From contig CAVZIT010000006.1 in the NCBI GenBank assembly GCA_963775445.1, positions 372,001-436,000 of the forward strand: a stretch of 64,000 bases of DNA. Direction: 5' to 3'. A program made the translations under genes and the position numbers. The first letter of the stretch is position 1. Each line of letters starts with the position of its first letter. The notes beneath the pieces were generated by a model that saw only the letters and a list, made by a program, of their open reading frames with translations, did no database searches and was not told the DNA's origin. Shown piece by piece: positions 56,435 through 64,000 of this stretch. Source of the stretch: Dokdonella_A sp963775445 (GTDB lineage Bacteria; Pseudomonadota; Gammaproteobacteria; Xanthomonadales; Rhodanobacteraceae).

Positions 56435-58996
56435 TCAAGACTGAGTGCGCGGCACAGCACGTCCCAACACGCGCTGCACTGTGGCGGAAAGTTTTGCCAC
56501 GTCAAAAATCAGGGCCGACGCCAAGCCCAATGCCAAGGCTGCAAACACGAGTTTGCCGGACGGCATTTGGAACTGGAACAAGCGCTCAAGCGCTGGGACC
56601 GTAATGCACGCCGCAACAATGGCCGTTGCCACCGCAGCGACGGTCCAGTAGGCGCCATGTTCTGGAGAAAATAGGTTCGCGATGGTCGACTTGCGTGTTG
56701 CCACGACACGAATCAGCGCGATGTTTCCGGCGGTGAATGCGATGAATGCAACGGTGCGAGCCACATTTGTCTCCGTGCCGGCTCCGAGCGCAGCCACGTA
56801 GAGACCGAACGAGGCGGCAAGCAGCAGCAATCCTTGTATGCAGGCGAGGAGAAGTTGCGGCAGCCCAAGCAGCAGTTCGTTTGCGCGCCGGGGCGGTTGT
56901 CCCATGGTTCCCGCTTCAACCGGCTCGTTTTCAAAAGCAATCGCGCAGATGGGGTCGATCACCATTTCGATCAGAACGACATGCATCGGCAACAGCAGTG
57001 GCGGCATACCAAGCAGGAGCGGTAGAAGCGCAAGACCACAGATCGGTATGTGTATCGCAGCAATATAGATGGAGGCCTTGCGCAGGTTGTCGAAGATACG
57101 TCTGCCCATCTCGATGCCGGCGATGAGATGTCCGAGATCATCTTCCAGCAATACGATCGACGCCGCTTCGCGTGCGACGTCCGTGCCTCTGGTGCCCATC
57201 GCCAAACCGATGTGCGCGGCCTTCAGCGCAGGCGCATCGTTGACGCCATCGCCGGTCATGGCGACAACCTCGCCGTTGCTCTTGAACGCGCGTACGAGGC
57301 GAAGCTTCTGATCGGGACGAACCCGGGCAAACACGCGCGCTGTCTTGACGATGTCTCGAAGTGCGACGTCGTCTGCCTTCGCGATCTCGCTTCCGGTCAC
57401 AGGCGGCGCGGAACAATCGATGCCGACATCACGAGCGATCGCCATGGCAGTAGCGGGATAGTCGCCAGTCACCATTGCGATTGAAACGCCGGCCTTCCGT
57501 GCTTGTTCGACAGCTTGACGCGCGCTGGCGCGCAATGGGTCGGCAAACGCCATCAGTCCGGCAAGCGTGAGTCCCAGGTCGCTCGGGTCGTCCGGCAAAT
57601 AAGGAGGAACGGAATCACTCTGGGCGACAGCAAGTACGCGAATTCCGCGAGCGGCATAGTTTTCCACCGTCTCTAGAAGCTCGGTACGTTGAGCCGAGGA
57701 GAGCCTACACATGTCTGCAATGGTCTCAGGCGCTCCCTTCGCAGCGGCATGGATCGCTCCCGCTGGGGCTTTCCACACACGTACAACGGCAGGCCGGTCT
57801 TGCGTCAGCCCGTATTCCCGTATGGGAGTCAAGGCTTCGACCAAGGAGGGGGTGGAAAGCACGTTTTCCGCTAGTCGATGAACGGCCGCATCCATCGGAT
57901 CATTCGAAGTACGCGCGGAGGCTTGAGCACCAAGACGCACGAGGGTTGCAAAGTTTTCCGGCAAGGACGTTTCGCTGCCGTCGAGGTCGCGAGTGCTATT
58001 GCCAATTGCCAAGCCGCAAACCCGCATCCGGTTTTCCGTCAGCGTTCCGGTCTTGTCGACGCATAAGGTACTGCAGGCGCCAAGGACTTCGATGACTGCG
58101 GTCCGGCGCACCAAGACCTGCAGGCGTGCGAGACGTCGCGCACCCAGAGCCACGAACACAGCAAGCACCATTGGAAATTCCTCGGGCAAGGCGGACATGC
58201 CCAGAGCGATCCCCGACAGCATCCCCTGTAACCAGTCGTGGCGAATAAAGCCGTACAACAAGACAACCAACGTGCTCGCAGACACGGCGAAAATCGCAAA
58301 CAGACGGACCAGCCGACCAAATGACTTCTGCAGCAAAGTTGGTTCCATCTCGATGGATGCCAGCGAGACGCCGATCTTCCCGGCCTCGGTACGAGTTCCA
58401 GTTTGAACGACTTCGGCGAGGCCTCTGCCGGCGGTCACCAGCGTGCTCGCATACACTGATCCCGCTTCGCGTTCCTCTTCTCCCCGCATCGAACGATGGT
58501 CGGAGGCGACGCACTTGGCGACCGGGACAGACTCGCCCGTAAGCAACGATTCGTCCACGCTGATGTTTTCTGCACGCAACAGGACGGCGTCGGCTGCCAC
58601 GCGTTCGCCATCGGCGATAAACAACAGATCGCCTGGCACGACGCCCCTGGCACTAATGCGTTCTTCCCGGCCGTCTCGCAACACGCGGGCCATCGGCGTG
58701 GCCAGCGCCCGCAGCGCCTCGATTGCGTTCTCGCTGCGCTTCTCCTGTACGACCACGAGCAGGATGGTCAATCCCGCAAACCCCACCATTAGCAGACCTT
58801 CGCCCAGGCCACCCACCACAAGGTAGACGACGGCCGCCAGCGCCAGCAGCAGGAACATTGGCTCTCGAAGGACGCTCAAAAGAATGCGAACTACACCGCG
58901 CCGCGGCGGGTGCGGCAATTCATTGGGTCCAAATTCTTTCAGTCGAGCGGCTGCCGCGGAACTCGTAAGTCCCGCTGGCGACGAAGGTTGGTTCAT
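56435..58996 (-). CDS. P2-type cation-translocating ATPase
   Basis: 853 aa from ATG 58996 (GGAAGAG upstream; a GTG at 59008 is in frame). It has the actuator TGES (153-156), phosphorylation site DKTGT (314-318), nucleotide-binding regions and hinge GDGVNDAPALKAAHIGLAMG, and about ten membrane helices. Helix 4 has PEEFP (271-275) where Ca2+ pumps have PEGLP, so ion specificity may differ from SERCA-type pumps. No N-terminal metal-binding domain is present, which argues against Cu/Zn export. It sits with a universal stress protein gene. Confidence 0.9.
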   Translation of the reverse strand: MNQPSSPAGLTSSAAAARLKEFGPNELPHPPRRGVVRILLSVLREPMFLLLALAAVVYLVVGGLGEGLLMVGFAGLTILLVVVQEKRSENAIEALRALATPMARVLRDGREERISARGVVPGDLLFIADGERVAADAVLLRAENISVDESLLTGESVPVAKCVASDHRSMRGEEEREAGSVYASTLVTAGRGLAEVVQTGTRTEAGKIGVSLASIEMEPTLLQKSFGRLVRLFAIFAVSASTLVVLLYGFIRHDWLQGMLSGIALGMSALPEEFPMVLAVFVALGARRLARLQVLVRRTAVIEVLGACSTLCVDKTGTLTENRMRVCGLAIGNSTRDLDGSETSLPENFATLVRLGAQASARTSNDPMDAAVHRLAENVLSTPSLVEALTPIREYGLTQDRPAVVRVWKAPAGAIHAAAKGAPETIADMCRLSSAQRTELLETVENYAARGIRVLAVAQSDSVPPYLPDDPSDLGLTLAGLMAFADPLRASARQAVEQARKAGVSIAMVTGDYPATAMAIARDVGIDCSAPPVTGSEIAKADDVALRDIVKTARVFARVRPDQKLRLVRAFKSNGEVVAMTGDGVNDAPALKAAHIGLAMGTRGTDVAREAASIVLLEDDLGHLIAGIEMGRRIFDNLRKASIYIAAIHIPICGLALLPLLLGMPPLLLPMHVVLIEMVIDPICAIAFENEPVEAGTMGQPPRRANELLLGLPQLLLACIQGLLLLAASFGLYVAALGAGTETNVARTVAFIAFTAGNIALIRVVATRKSTIANLFSPEHGAYWTVAAVATAIVAACITVPALERLFQFQMPSGKLVFAALALGLASALIFDVAKLSATVQRVLGRAVPRTQS

Positions 58997-59112
58997 GAAC
59001 TCTTCCACCGAACATTTCTACCAAACGCGATCCACCATAGGGTTGATGCACGTCAAGAAGCGCGTTCGCGTATGTGATGGACTGATCGGCGTTCCACGTA
59101 GCGGAGGTGACT

Positions 59113-59155
59113 ATGAAAGCCTTGTCCGAGTTAGTTCACACAATTGTCGCTCATG
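59113..59155 (+). pseudogene. 5' fragment of a gene cut by the IS
   Basis: GGAGG, 7 bases, then an ATG opens a frame MKALSELVHTIVAH that runs straight into the IS left end at 59156. No continuation is found beyond the IS at 60388, which is a different gene on the other strand. The lost gene cannot be identified from 14 residues. Confidence 0.6.
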
Positions 59156-59214
59156 TGGACTTCCCCCAGTGCGGTAGGCATTCCAAGCCTATGATTTGAG
59201 CATAGGAGGAAGCC

Positions 59215-59498
59215 ATGAGTGCAAAGCGATTTACCCCGGAGTTCAAGCAGGAGGCCGTTCGCAAATCGTCGATCGCGGCCATTCCGTATCGGAAGTCTCC
59301 GCGCGCATCGGCGTGTCGGCGCATAGCCTGTACCAGTGGGTCAAGGCGGTCGCGCCGGACAAGACCGAGAAGCAGGCGAGCGAACTGCTGGAGGCCAAGA
59401 GCGAGATCCTCAAGCTGCGCGCGCAGCTACGCCGTACGGAAGAGGAGCGCGACATCCTAAAAAAAGCGGCGCGGTACTTCGCGAAGGAGCCCGAGTGA
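59215..59498 (+). pseudogene. IS3-family OrfA (helix-turn-helix), frameshifted
   Basis: It starts MSAKRFTPEFKQEAVR after AGGAGG. Near 59265 one base is missing and coding continues in another frame as QIVDRGHSVSEVSARIGVSA then HSLYQWVKA, with a leucine-zipper-like stretch (LLEAKSEILKLRAQLRRTEE) to the stop. The intact family protein would be about 95 aa. The transposase is therefore probably inactive at this copy unless the lost base is a sequencing error. Confidence 0.85.
59459..59465 (+). promoter_or_regulatory. A7 slippery site for orfA-orfB programmed -1 frameshift
   Basis: Seven adenines (CTA AAA AAA in the orfA frame) near the end of orfA. A -1 slip continues as SGAVLREGARVKYRFINEHR, joining orfA to the orfB frame, as is usual in IS3 elements. 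Confidence 0.8.
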
Positions 59499-60352
59499 AG
59501 TACCGCTTCATCAACGAGCATCGGCAGACGTATCGAGCGATGACGATGTGCCGGGTGCTGCGCGCATCGCGTGCCGGGTTCTATCAGTGGCTGCACCACC
59601 CGCAATCGCGGCGTGCGATCGAGGACCAGCGTCTGCTGGGGCTGATCCGCGATTCCTACGCCGCCAGCAGCGGCGTGTACGGATCACCTCGCGTCTTCGG
59701 CGATCTTCGCGAAGCCGGCGAGACCTGCGGCAAGCACCGCGTGGCGCGCCTCATGCGGGAGCAAAAGATCAACGCGTTAAGTGGCTACAAGGCGCCCCGG
59801 CACGTCGTCGGGCGTCCCTCGATCGTCGCGCCGAACCGGCTCGAGCGGCAGTTCACCGTCGATGCGCCGGACAAGGCGTGGGTGACCGACATCACCTACT
59901 TGCGCACCTGGCAAGGCTGGCTCTATCTCGCGGTCGTGATCGATCTGCATTCGCGCAAAGTCGTGGGCTGGTCGATGCAGCCGACGCTGGCTCGCGAGAT
60001 CGTTCTCAATGCACTTCTGATGGCGTTGGTGCGTCGCTCGCCCAAGCAATCGGTGATCGTGCACTCGGACCAGGGCTCACAATACGGAAGTGATAATTGG
60101 CAAAGATTCTGTCGCGCTCATCAACTCCAACCGAGCATGAGCCGGCGCGGCAACTGCTGGGACAACGCCGTTGCTGAGTCGTTCTTCCGCAACTTGAAAA
60201 AAGAACGCATCCGCAAACGCGTGTACAAAACCCGCGACCTGGCGCGGGCCGATGTCTTCGACTACATCGAGGTCTTCTACAATCGCACCAGACGCCATAC
60301 CCACTTGGGCGCCGTCAGCCCCGAGGTCTTCGAAAACAAGGCCGCGGCGTGA
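59495..60352 (+). CDS. IS3-family OrfB transposase (DDE)
   Basis: 285 aa from GTG 59495, overlapping the orfA stop; normally made as an OrfAB fusion. It has an rve integrase core with the DDE residues: D in KAWVTDITYLRTWQG, D in VIVHSDQGSQYGSDNW, and E in WDNAVAESFFRNLKKERI. An HTH_21 region (MTMCRVLRASRAGFYQWLHH) and the C-terminal YNRTRRHTHLGAVSPEVFEN are typical. It looks intact. Confidence 0.93.
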   Translation: MKYRFINEHRQTYRAMTMCRVLRASRAGFYQWLHHPQSRRAIEDQRLLGLIRDSYAASSGVYGSPRVFGDLREAGETCGKHRVARLMREQKINALSGYKAPRHVVGRPSIVAPNRLERQFTVDAPDKAWVTDITYLRTWQGWLYLAVVIDLHSRKVVGWSMQPTLAREIVLNALLMALVRRSPKQSVIVHSDQGSQYGSDNWQRFCRAHQLQPSMSRRGNCWDNAVAESFFRNLKKERIRKRVYKTRDLARADVFDYIEVFYNRTRRHTHLGAVSPEVFENKAAA

Positions 60353-60387
60353 GGCTTGGAAATGTCTGCGGTACCCGGGGAAGTCCA

Positions 60388-60710
60388 TGCAGCAATGTTC
60401 GCCTGAGCCGAAGTGCCAGGCCAGCCGAAACGGTCAGCAGCGCAATTCCCGATCCGCCGATCGCAGCCAGGCGATGCGTGTCCCAAAAGACAGCGATCAC
60501 GAACAACACGAGCAAGGCCAACACCAAGGCCAGACACACGAGGGCACCCAAAAGCAGCAATGCGCAGGAGCGCAGGCCCTTGAGTTAGACCAGCGCCTCG
60601 TTCGTCAGGAGCGCGATGCGCGTGTGCAACAGGTCCGCGAGCAGAGCGGATGTCTCGCGTAATGCGACGACCAGTCGCAGTGCGGGGCCGACAGGGCGTT
60701 CGACGATCAT
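60388..60710 (-). pseudogene. YqjE-like holin-family gene: internal stop and IS truncation
   Basis: It starts ATG 60710, MIVERPVGPALRLVVALRET, then LLHTRIALLTNEALV, then TAA at codon 42 and continuing in the same frame with LKGLRSC and two hydrophobic stretches (ALLLLGALVCLALVLALLVL and LAAIGGSGIALLTVSAGL). The stop sits where YqjE proteins usually have glutamate (GAA to TAA). The 3' end is cut by the IS at 60387. It lies 9 bp after the DUF883 gene, mirroring the intact pair at 13456-14173. Confidence 0.8.
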
Positions 60711-60719
60711 GAGGGGGCC

Positions 60720-61037
60720 TCAGTGCTTGCGAACGAGCAGCCCAACAAGGAGTCCGATGGCCGCGCCGACGCCGATCGAAGCCCACGGGTTCTCCCGAAC
60801 GAAGTGCTCCCCTTTCGCGCCGATTTGTCGGACTTCCGCAGCAACATCCCCCGCTTGCTCCGAGATCTTGGCCTTGGCTCCGCGCAGGTTCGCTTCGAGG
60901 GTCTTGCGCGCCGTTCGAACCTCGGTGTTGGTTTCGTCGACGGTCGTGCGCAGAAGCTCCTCGGCCGCATCGACAACATCGTCGAAACTGCGCTTCAACG
61001 ATCCATTGACTCCGAATAAGGGTGATGTGCGGTTCAT
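60720..61037 (-). CDS. DUF883 family protein (ElaB/YqjD-like), second copy
   Basis: 105 aa from ATG 61037 with AGAGGA upstream. A long amphipathic helix (DDVVDAAEELLRTTVDETNT and ANLRGAKAKISEQAGDVAAE) is followed by the C-terminal membrane segment ENPWASIGVGAAIGLLVGLL and a basic tail. It is a paralogue of the protein at 13456. Its YqjE-like partner is broken. Confidence 0.87.
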   Translation of the reverse strand: MNRTSPLFGVNGSLKRSFDDVVDAAEELLRTTVDETNTEVRTARKTLEANLRGAKAKISEQAGDVAAEVRQIGAKGEHFVRENPWASIGVGAAIGLLVGLLVRKH

Positions 61038-61465
61038 TGGTTAATCCTCTCGTGAGAACACGTTTGATGATGCGCCCATTGGCCGGTAGCTCGTTGACCT
61101 GAATCAATTCGCGTTCAATTTTCGTGGGCATTCGCTCGTCGGCACACATGCCGCCATGCGCGGTCGCGTTGCGCACCTGAGGTTTCTCCTGGCGAGCGCG
61201 TGGGCTGGGGCCGCGCGACAACCGACTATCTTGCCTCCGGTCGCGCCATGACCAAACGGTCGCGCGTCGCGAAGCCGCCGAACCCCCTACGATGAGATCG
61301 CAGCGCTCTAGAGTGGCGGCGTTGGCGATCATCACGGCCGGCGAGGTATTCAAGGCCAGTCACGTCGAATCGAGTGCCGCTGGGAGACTTGAAGTCTCGC
61401 ACGGCACCCTGAGAAGCCCCGGTCGACCTTTCGAAGGTCGACGACAACGACACGATACGGACTGT
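61038..61465. other. Intergenic region with inverted repeats
   Basis: No gene. It holds GAGACTT-G-AAGTCTC (61384-61398), a perfect 15-base palindrome, and GTCGACCTT-TCG-AAGGTCGAC (61422-61442), a 9-bp hairpin 24-44 bases after the BON-gene stop. The latter may be a 3'-end structure without a T tract. The first 100 or so bases before 61140 probably carry the DUF883 promoter. Confidence 0.5.
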
Positions 61466-62122
61466 CTAGGCGATGGCGAGCTTGTCGACGACGCTGGAAA
61501 CGCCCGGCGCGTTCCAAACGGCGTTTTCGACGGTGTGGCGTTCCCCCAGCGAATCAACGACTCCGGACAAGATCACCGTACTGCCGTCGACGTCAACTGT
61601 GATGGCCTTCGTGTCGAAGTGCGCACGCCGCTGCAGTGCCGCCTCGATGGTTGTCTTCACGTCCTTCGCGGTCGCACGCGGCCGGACATGGACGTTGTTG
61701 ATGACGCCCTTGATGCCAACTAGACCGCGCACGCACATCGCAGCGGTGTCTCGCGCGTAGGCCCAATCGACCTGACCCGTCAACGTGACCCAGCCGTCTT
61801 CAACCCGGACCTTGACGGCATCCTTCGGAACGGAAATGCTCCAGTCGAGTGCCGATTTCGCCTGCCTGGCGACGTCTTCGTCTGTGCGTATGGCACTGCC
61901 GGGAAGGATGACAGTCAGGTCCATGACAAGGCCTTTGACCCCGGTTACACGCTGTGCAGCAATTTCGGCTGCCCATTTTTCGGCGTAGCTGTCGATCTGA
62001 CCGGAGAGCGTGACGATGCCATTGTGAACCTCCACACCCACCCGGGCGGCGTCGATAGAAGGATCCCAGTCGAGCTCCGCCATTACATCCAGTTGCAATT
62101 GTCTATCGGTCTTGTTGGTCAT
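61466..62122 (-). CDS. Triple BON-domain protein
   Basis: 218 aa, starting MTNKTDRQLQLDVMAELDWD at ATG 62122, which is 7 bases from GAGGAG; an ATG at 62128 is too close to that site. Three BON domains lie at roughly 6-75, 80-150 and 155-218, each with the G-x-V-x-L-x-G core (GIVTLSGQID, GWVTLTGQVD, STVILSGVVD). There is no signal peptide, so it is cytoplasmic, unlike OsmY. BON proteins bind phospholipid and are induced by osmotic or envelope stress. Confidence 0.9.
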   Translation of the reverse strand: MTNKTDRQLQLDVMAELDWDPSIDAARVGVEVHNGIVTLSGQIDSYAEKWAAEIAAQRVTGVKGLVMDLTVILPGSAIRTDEDVARQAKSALDWSISVPKDAVKVRVEDGWVTLTGQVDWAYARDTAAMCVRGLVGIKGVINNVHVRPRATAKDVKTTIEAALQRRAHFDTKAITVDVDGSTVILSGVVDSLGERHTVENAVWNAPGVSSVVDKLAIA

Positions 62123-62128
62123 TGCCAT

Positions 62129-62565
62129 TCTCCTCTTGCTGTTGATTTGCGATTCGAGGGTTGCGTGCTGCGACCAAGTGTCGCGCGCGCAACGGCGGAC
62201 CGTTTTGATCCAGGTCAAGAGCACCGCCGAGACGGGACGATCAGGACGATTTTCGCTGCATCGCCAATCGCGAATTTCATTTGCCTTGCCAGCCCTCGGA
62301 GGGAGTTAACGCAGGGGACGAGCGCGCGATCGGCATGGAGCGATACAACCCGTCACAGGCCGATCCGGCGGCCCACTGAGTCGATCGGACATCGACTGGC
62401 GGCATCCGCGTCGGTCGGTTAGCTACGAGCGTGCACGATTGACGGGGGCACTTCGCCAGAACATGCTAGGCGGACTGCGGTCCGCCGCTCGACAGGTATG
62501 GTTTTCAGAACAGTGGATTCGGCGAATTCGTGGACGCCTCGCACCCGCTCACCAAATCGACATCC
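62129..62565. other. Intergenic region between BON gene and two-component system
   Basis: No supportable gene on either strand. It presumably holds divergent promoters for the BON gene and the response regulator. I see no strong sigma-70 or sigma-54 match. Confidence 0.5.
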
Positions 62566-63279
62566 ATGGCGACGCATCTCCTGATCGTCGAGGACGAACC
62601 GGAAATATCCGCCTTGATCGCGCGGTATTTCTCGGCGCAAGGCTTCCGCGTCACCGCGGCGAGTGGCGGCAGCGAGATGCGCAAGACCCTGGCGCAGGAG
62701 AAAGTGAATATTGTCCTGCTCGATCTGGGGCTGCCGGATGAAGACGGATTTGCGCTGACGCGTTACCTTCGCGAGCACTGGCGCGGCCCGATCATCATTG
62801 TTACCGGGCGCGGCGAATCGGTAGACCGCGTCGTTGGTCTCGAGCTGGGTGCTGACGACTACGTCACGAAACCGTTCGACCTGCGCGAACTGCTTGCGAG
62901 AGTTCGCAGCACCTTGCGTCGCGTCGAAGAACGCCAGATGCCACCCGAACGCATCACCACCGCCAGGGTCGAATTCGCGGGATTCCGTCTCAACTTGCAG
63001 TCGCGAGAATTGCGCGATTCCCGAGGAGCCGTGGTCGATCTCACAACCGGGGAATTCATTCTCCTGAAGATACTGGTTGAACACCCGAATCGCGTGCTCA
63101 CCCGCGACGAGCTGATGAGCCGCGTGCACGGCCGCGACGCCGGGCCGTATGACCGTGCCATCGACGTGCAGATCGGCAGGCTTCGGCGCAAGATCGAGTC
63201 CGACACGAGCCGGCCGGAGATCATCAAGTCCGTACGCGGCGCGGGCTACCTCTTCGCTGCGCCGGTCGGTCGCGAATGA
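62566..63279 (+). CDS. OmpR-family response regulator
   Basis: 237 aa from ATG 62566. Receiver with the acidic pair in LLIVEDEPEISAL, phospho-acceptor D in VNIVLLDLGLPDEDG and K in YVTKPFDLREL. The winged helix has VDLTTGEFILLKILVEHPNR and DVQIGRLRRKIESD. Its stop overlaps the start of the next gene (ATGA), which is its kinase partner. A GTG at 62530 is also in frame but less likely. Confidence 0.94.
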   Translation: MATHLLIVEDEPEISALIARYFSAQGFRVTAASGGSEMRKTLAQEKVNIVLLDLGLPDEDGFALTRYLREHWRGPIIIVTGRGESVDRVVGLELGADDYVTKPFDLRELLARVRSTLRRVEERQMPPERITTARVEFAGFRLNLQSRELRDSRGAVVDLTTGEFILLKILVEHPNRVLTRDELMSRVHGRDAGPYDRAIDVQIGRLRRKIESDTSRPEIIKSVRGAGYLFAAPVGRE

Positions 63280-64000
63280 CGGCATCCCGCGAGCGCCAGG
63301 AGGCCATGGGCGCCGACCTCTTCCGGTCGCTGTTCGAAACGGCGCCCGACGCGATGATCGTTGTCGATCACGAAGGAACGATCGTGCTCGCAAACCCTCA
63401 AGCCGACGGGCTTTTTGGATTCGGGCACGGCGAGCTCACGGGCCATCCGATCGAAGTCCTGCTACCCGAAAGCGTACGCGGCGCGCATGTCGGACACCGA
63501 TCGCACTACATGGGAAATCCACGCGTGCGACCGATGGGTGCCGGTTACGAGCTGACTGGCGTACGCAGAAACGGGGAACAATTTCCGGTTGAAATCGGCC
63601 TCAGCCCGATCCAGACGGCAAGCGAGCTGTTGTTTGCCGCTTCGATCCGCGACATTTCCGAGACACAGCGCGTGCGCCAGGCGCTCATGCGAGCCCGCCA
63701 CGATACTTTTGCCGCGCGAATCGGCCGCCTCGCTCTCGAGTCTCCGAACTACGAGGTCGCCGCCGACAAGATGCCGGAGCTGGTCGCCTCGTCGCTGGAA
63801 GTGGCCGCGGTTGCAGTCCTCTTCACGACATCCGTGCGTGACGAGTTGCTTGTTCGCAGCGAGACCGGCGTTCCGGACTCGCTGCGCACGTCACTTTCGC
63901 GGCTGCTTCCGGCCACGCCGTTGTTTGCGTGTCTCGCCGATCGAGCGAGGGACGGCGCCACCCTCAAGCAGCTTGACGCTGGCGAATTCAATGCTCTCAG
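63276..64000 (+). CDS. PAS-domain sensor protein, probably histidine kinase (cut by window end)
   Basis: 241 residues are visible and no stop is reached. A PAS domain (about 12-125: LFRSLFETAPDAMIVVDHEG, TGVRRNGEQFPVEIGLSPIQ, RDISETQRVRQAL) is followed by what looks like a GAF domain (LVASSLEVAAVAVLFTTSVR). No membrane helix or signal is present in this part. The kinase core should lie beyond the window. The four-base overlap with the response regulator supports the pairing. Confidence 0.8.
   Translation, partial: MTASRERQEAMGADLFRSLFETAPDAMIVVDHEGTIVLANPQADGLFGFGHGELTGHPIEVLLPESVRGAHVGHRSHYMGNPRVRPMGAGYELTGVRRNGEQFPVEIGLSPIQTASELLFAASIRDISETQRVRQALMRARHDTFAARIGRLALESPNYEVAADKMPELVASSLEVAAVAVLFTTSVRDELLVRSETGVPDSLRTSLSRLLPATPLFACLADRARDGATLKQLDAGEFNAL

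Larger units (their letters stand above)
59156..60387 (+). mobile_element. IS3-family insertion sequence (about 1.23 kb)
   Basis: Terminal inverted repeats begin TGGACTTCCCC on both sides (59156 and, inverted, 60387) and remain related for about 34 bp. It encodes orfA and orfB with an A7 slippery site. No direct target duplication is visible at the ends. The OrfB core is of the IS3 type. Confidence 0.92.

Noticed and set aside
59150..60395. Target-site duplication of the IS element
   Set aside because: The bases next to the two ends (ATG on the left, TGC on the right) do not match, so no duplication is claimed.

Overview
The window is G+C-rich, densely coded bacterial chromosome. I infer a gammaproteobacterium of the Xanthomonadales (Lysobacterales) type. 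The reasons are a recognisable MetJ methionine repressor, RF3 (prfC), DusA, Uup, a two-subunit glycine decarboxylase (GcvPA), sigma-54 regulators, a TorF-type porin and many ECF sigma systems. I saw no rRNA, tRNA or CRISPR array.

Layout. 1-764 holds no gene I can support. 780-12716 is core and stress genes: a CadC-like regulator with a TolB-type propeller, prfC with a hairpin terminator, an ECF sigma/anti-sigma pair, an M48 (HtpX-like) protease with a long C-terminal extension, LemA, a class C beta-lactamase-like hydrolase, a TonB-like protein and an orphan NtrC-type regulator. 12989-15664 is a membrane-stress cluster (DUF1328, DUF883/YqjD, YqjE, YqjK-like, AI-2E-type transporter), possibly under a sigma-54 promoter. 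15920-19970 carries a MetJ whose C-terminus is replaced by a lysine/alanine histone H1-like tail, then gcvPA, gcvH and gcvT.

20058-33032 is the most striking locus: one minus-strand operon of adaptor, ATPase, three tandem pairs of FtsX/MacB-type permeases (six genes), a sigma-54-dependent response regulator and its histidine kinase. A near-consensus -24/-12 promoter lies directly upstream of the adaptor gene, so the operon's own regulator probably drives it. The two inner permease-pair junctions are almost identical in DNA and lie about 2.59 kb apart, which points to recent tandem duplication or gene conversion. Divergent from it is an ECF sigma factor, a frameshifted anti-sigma-like gene and a secreted double-PDZ protein.

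36057-39355 is a LysR regulator divergent from two short-chain dehydrogenases and an NADP-binding reductase. 39470-40703 is a DUF2975/XRE/membrane-protein operon with repeated operator-like sites. 40860-46006 has Uup, an M3 metallopeptidase and DusA. 46188-54853 is a complete kdp potassium system (kdpFABCDE) preceded 12 bp upstream by a TorF-like porin, with an 11-bp-phased direct repeat where KdpE might bind. The kdp block lies between an intact dusA and a decayed second dusA (about 55020-55600), followed by an A+T-rich stretch and a cytochrome b561 fragment. This suggests a genomic island or rearrangement.

55999-64000 is a stress island: a universal stress protein, a P-type cation ATPase, an IS3-family element that seems to have deleted flanking DNA, a broken YqjE-like gene with its DUF883 partner (a decayed paralogue of the 13.4-14.5 kb cluster), a triple-BON protein, and a two-component system whose kinase runs off the window end.
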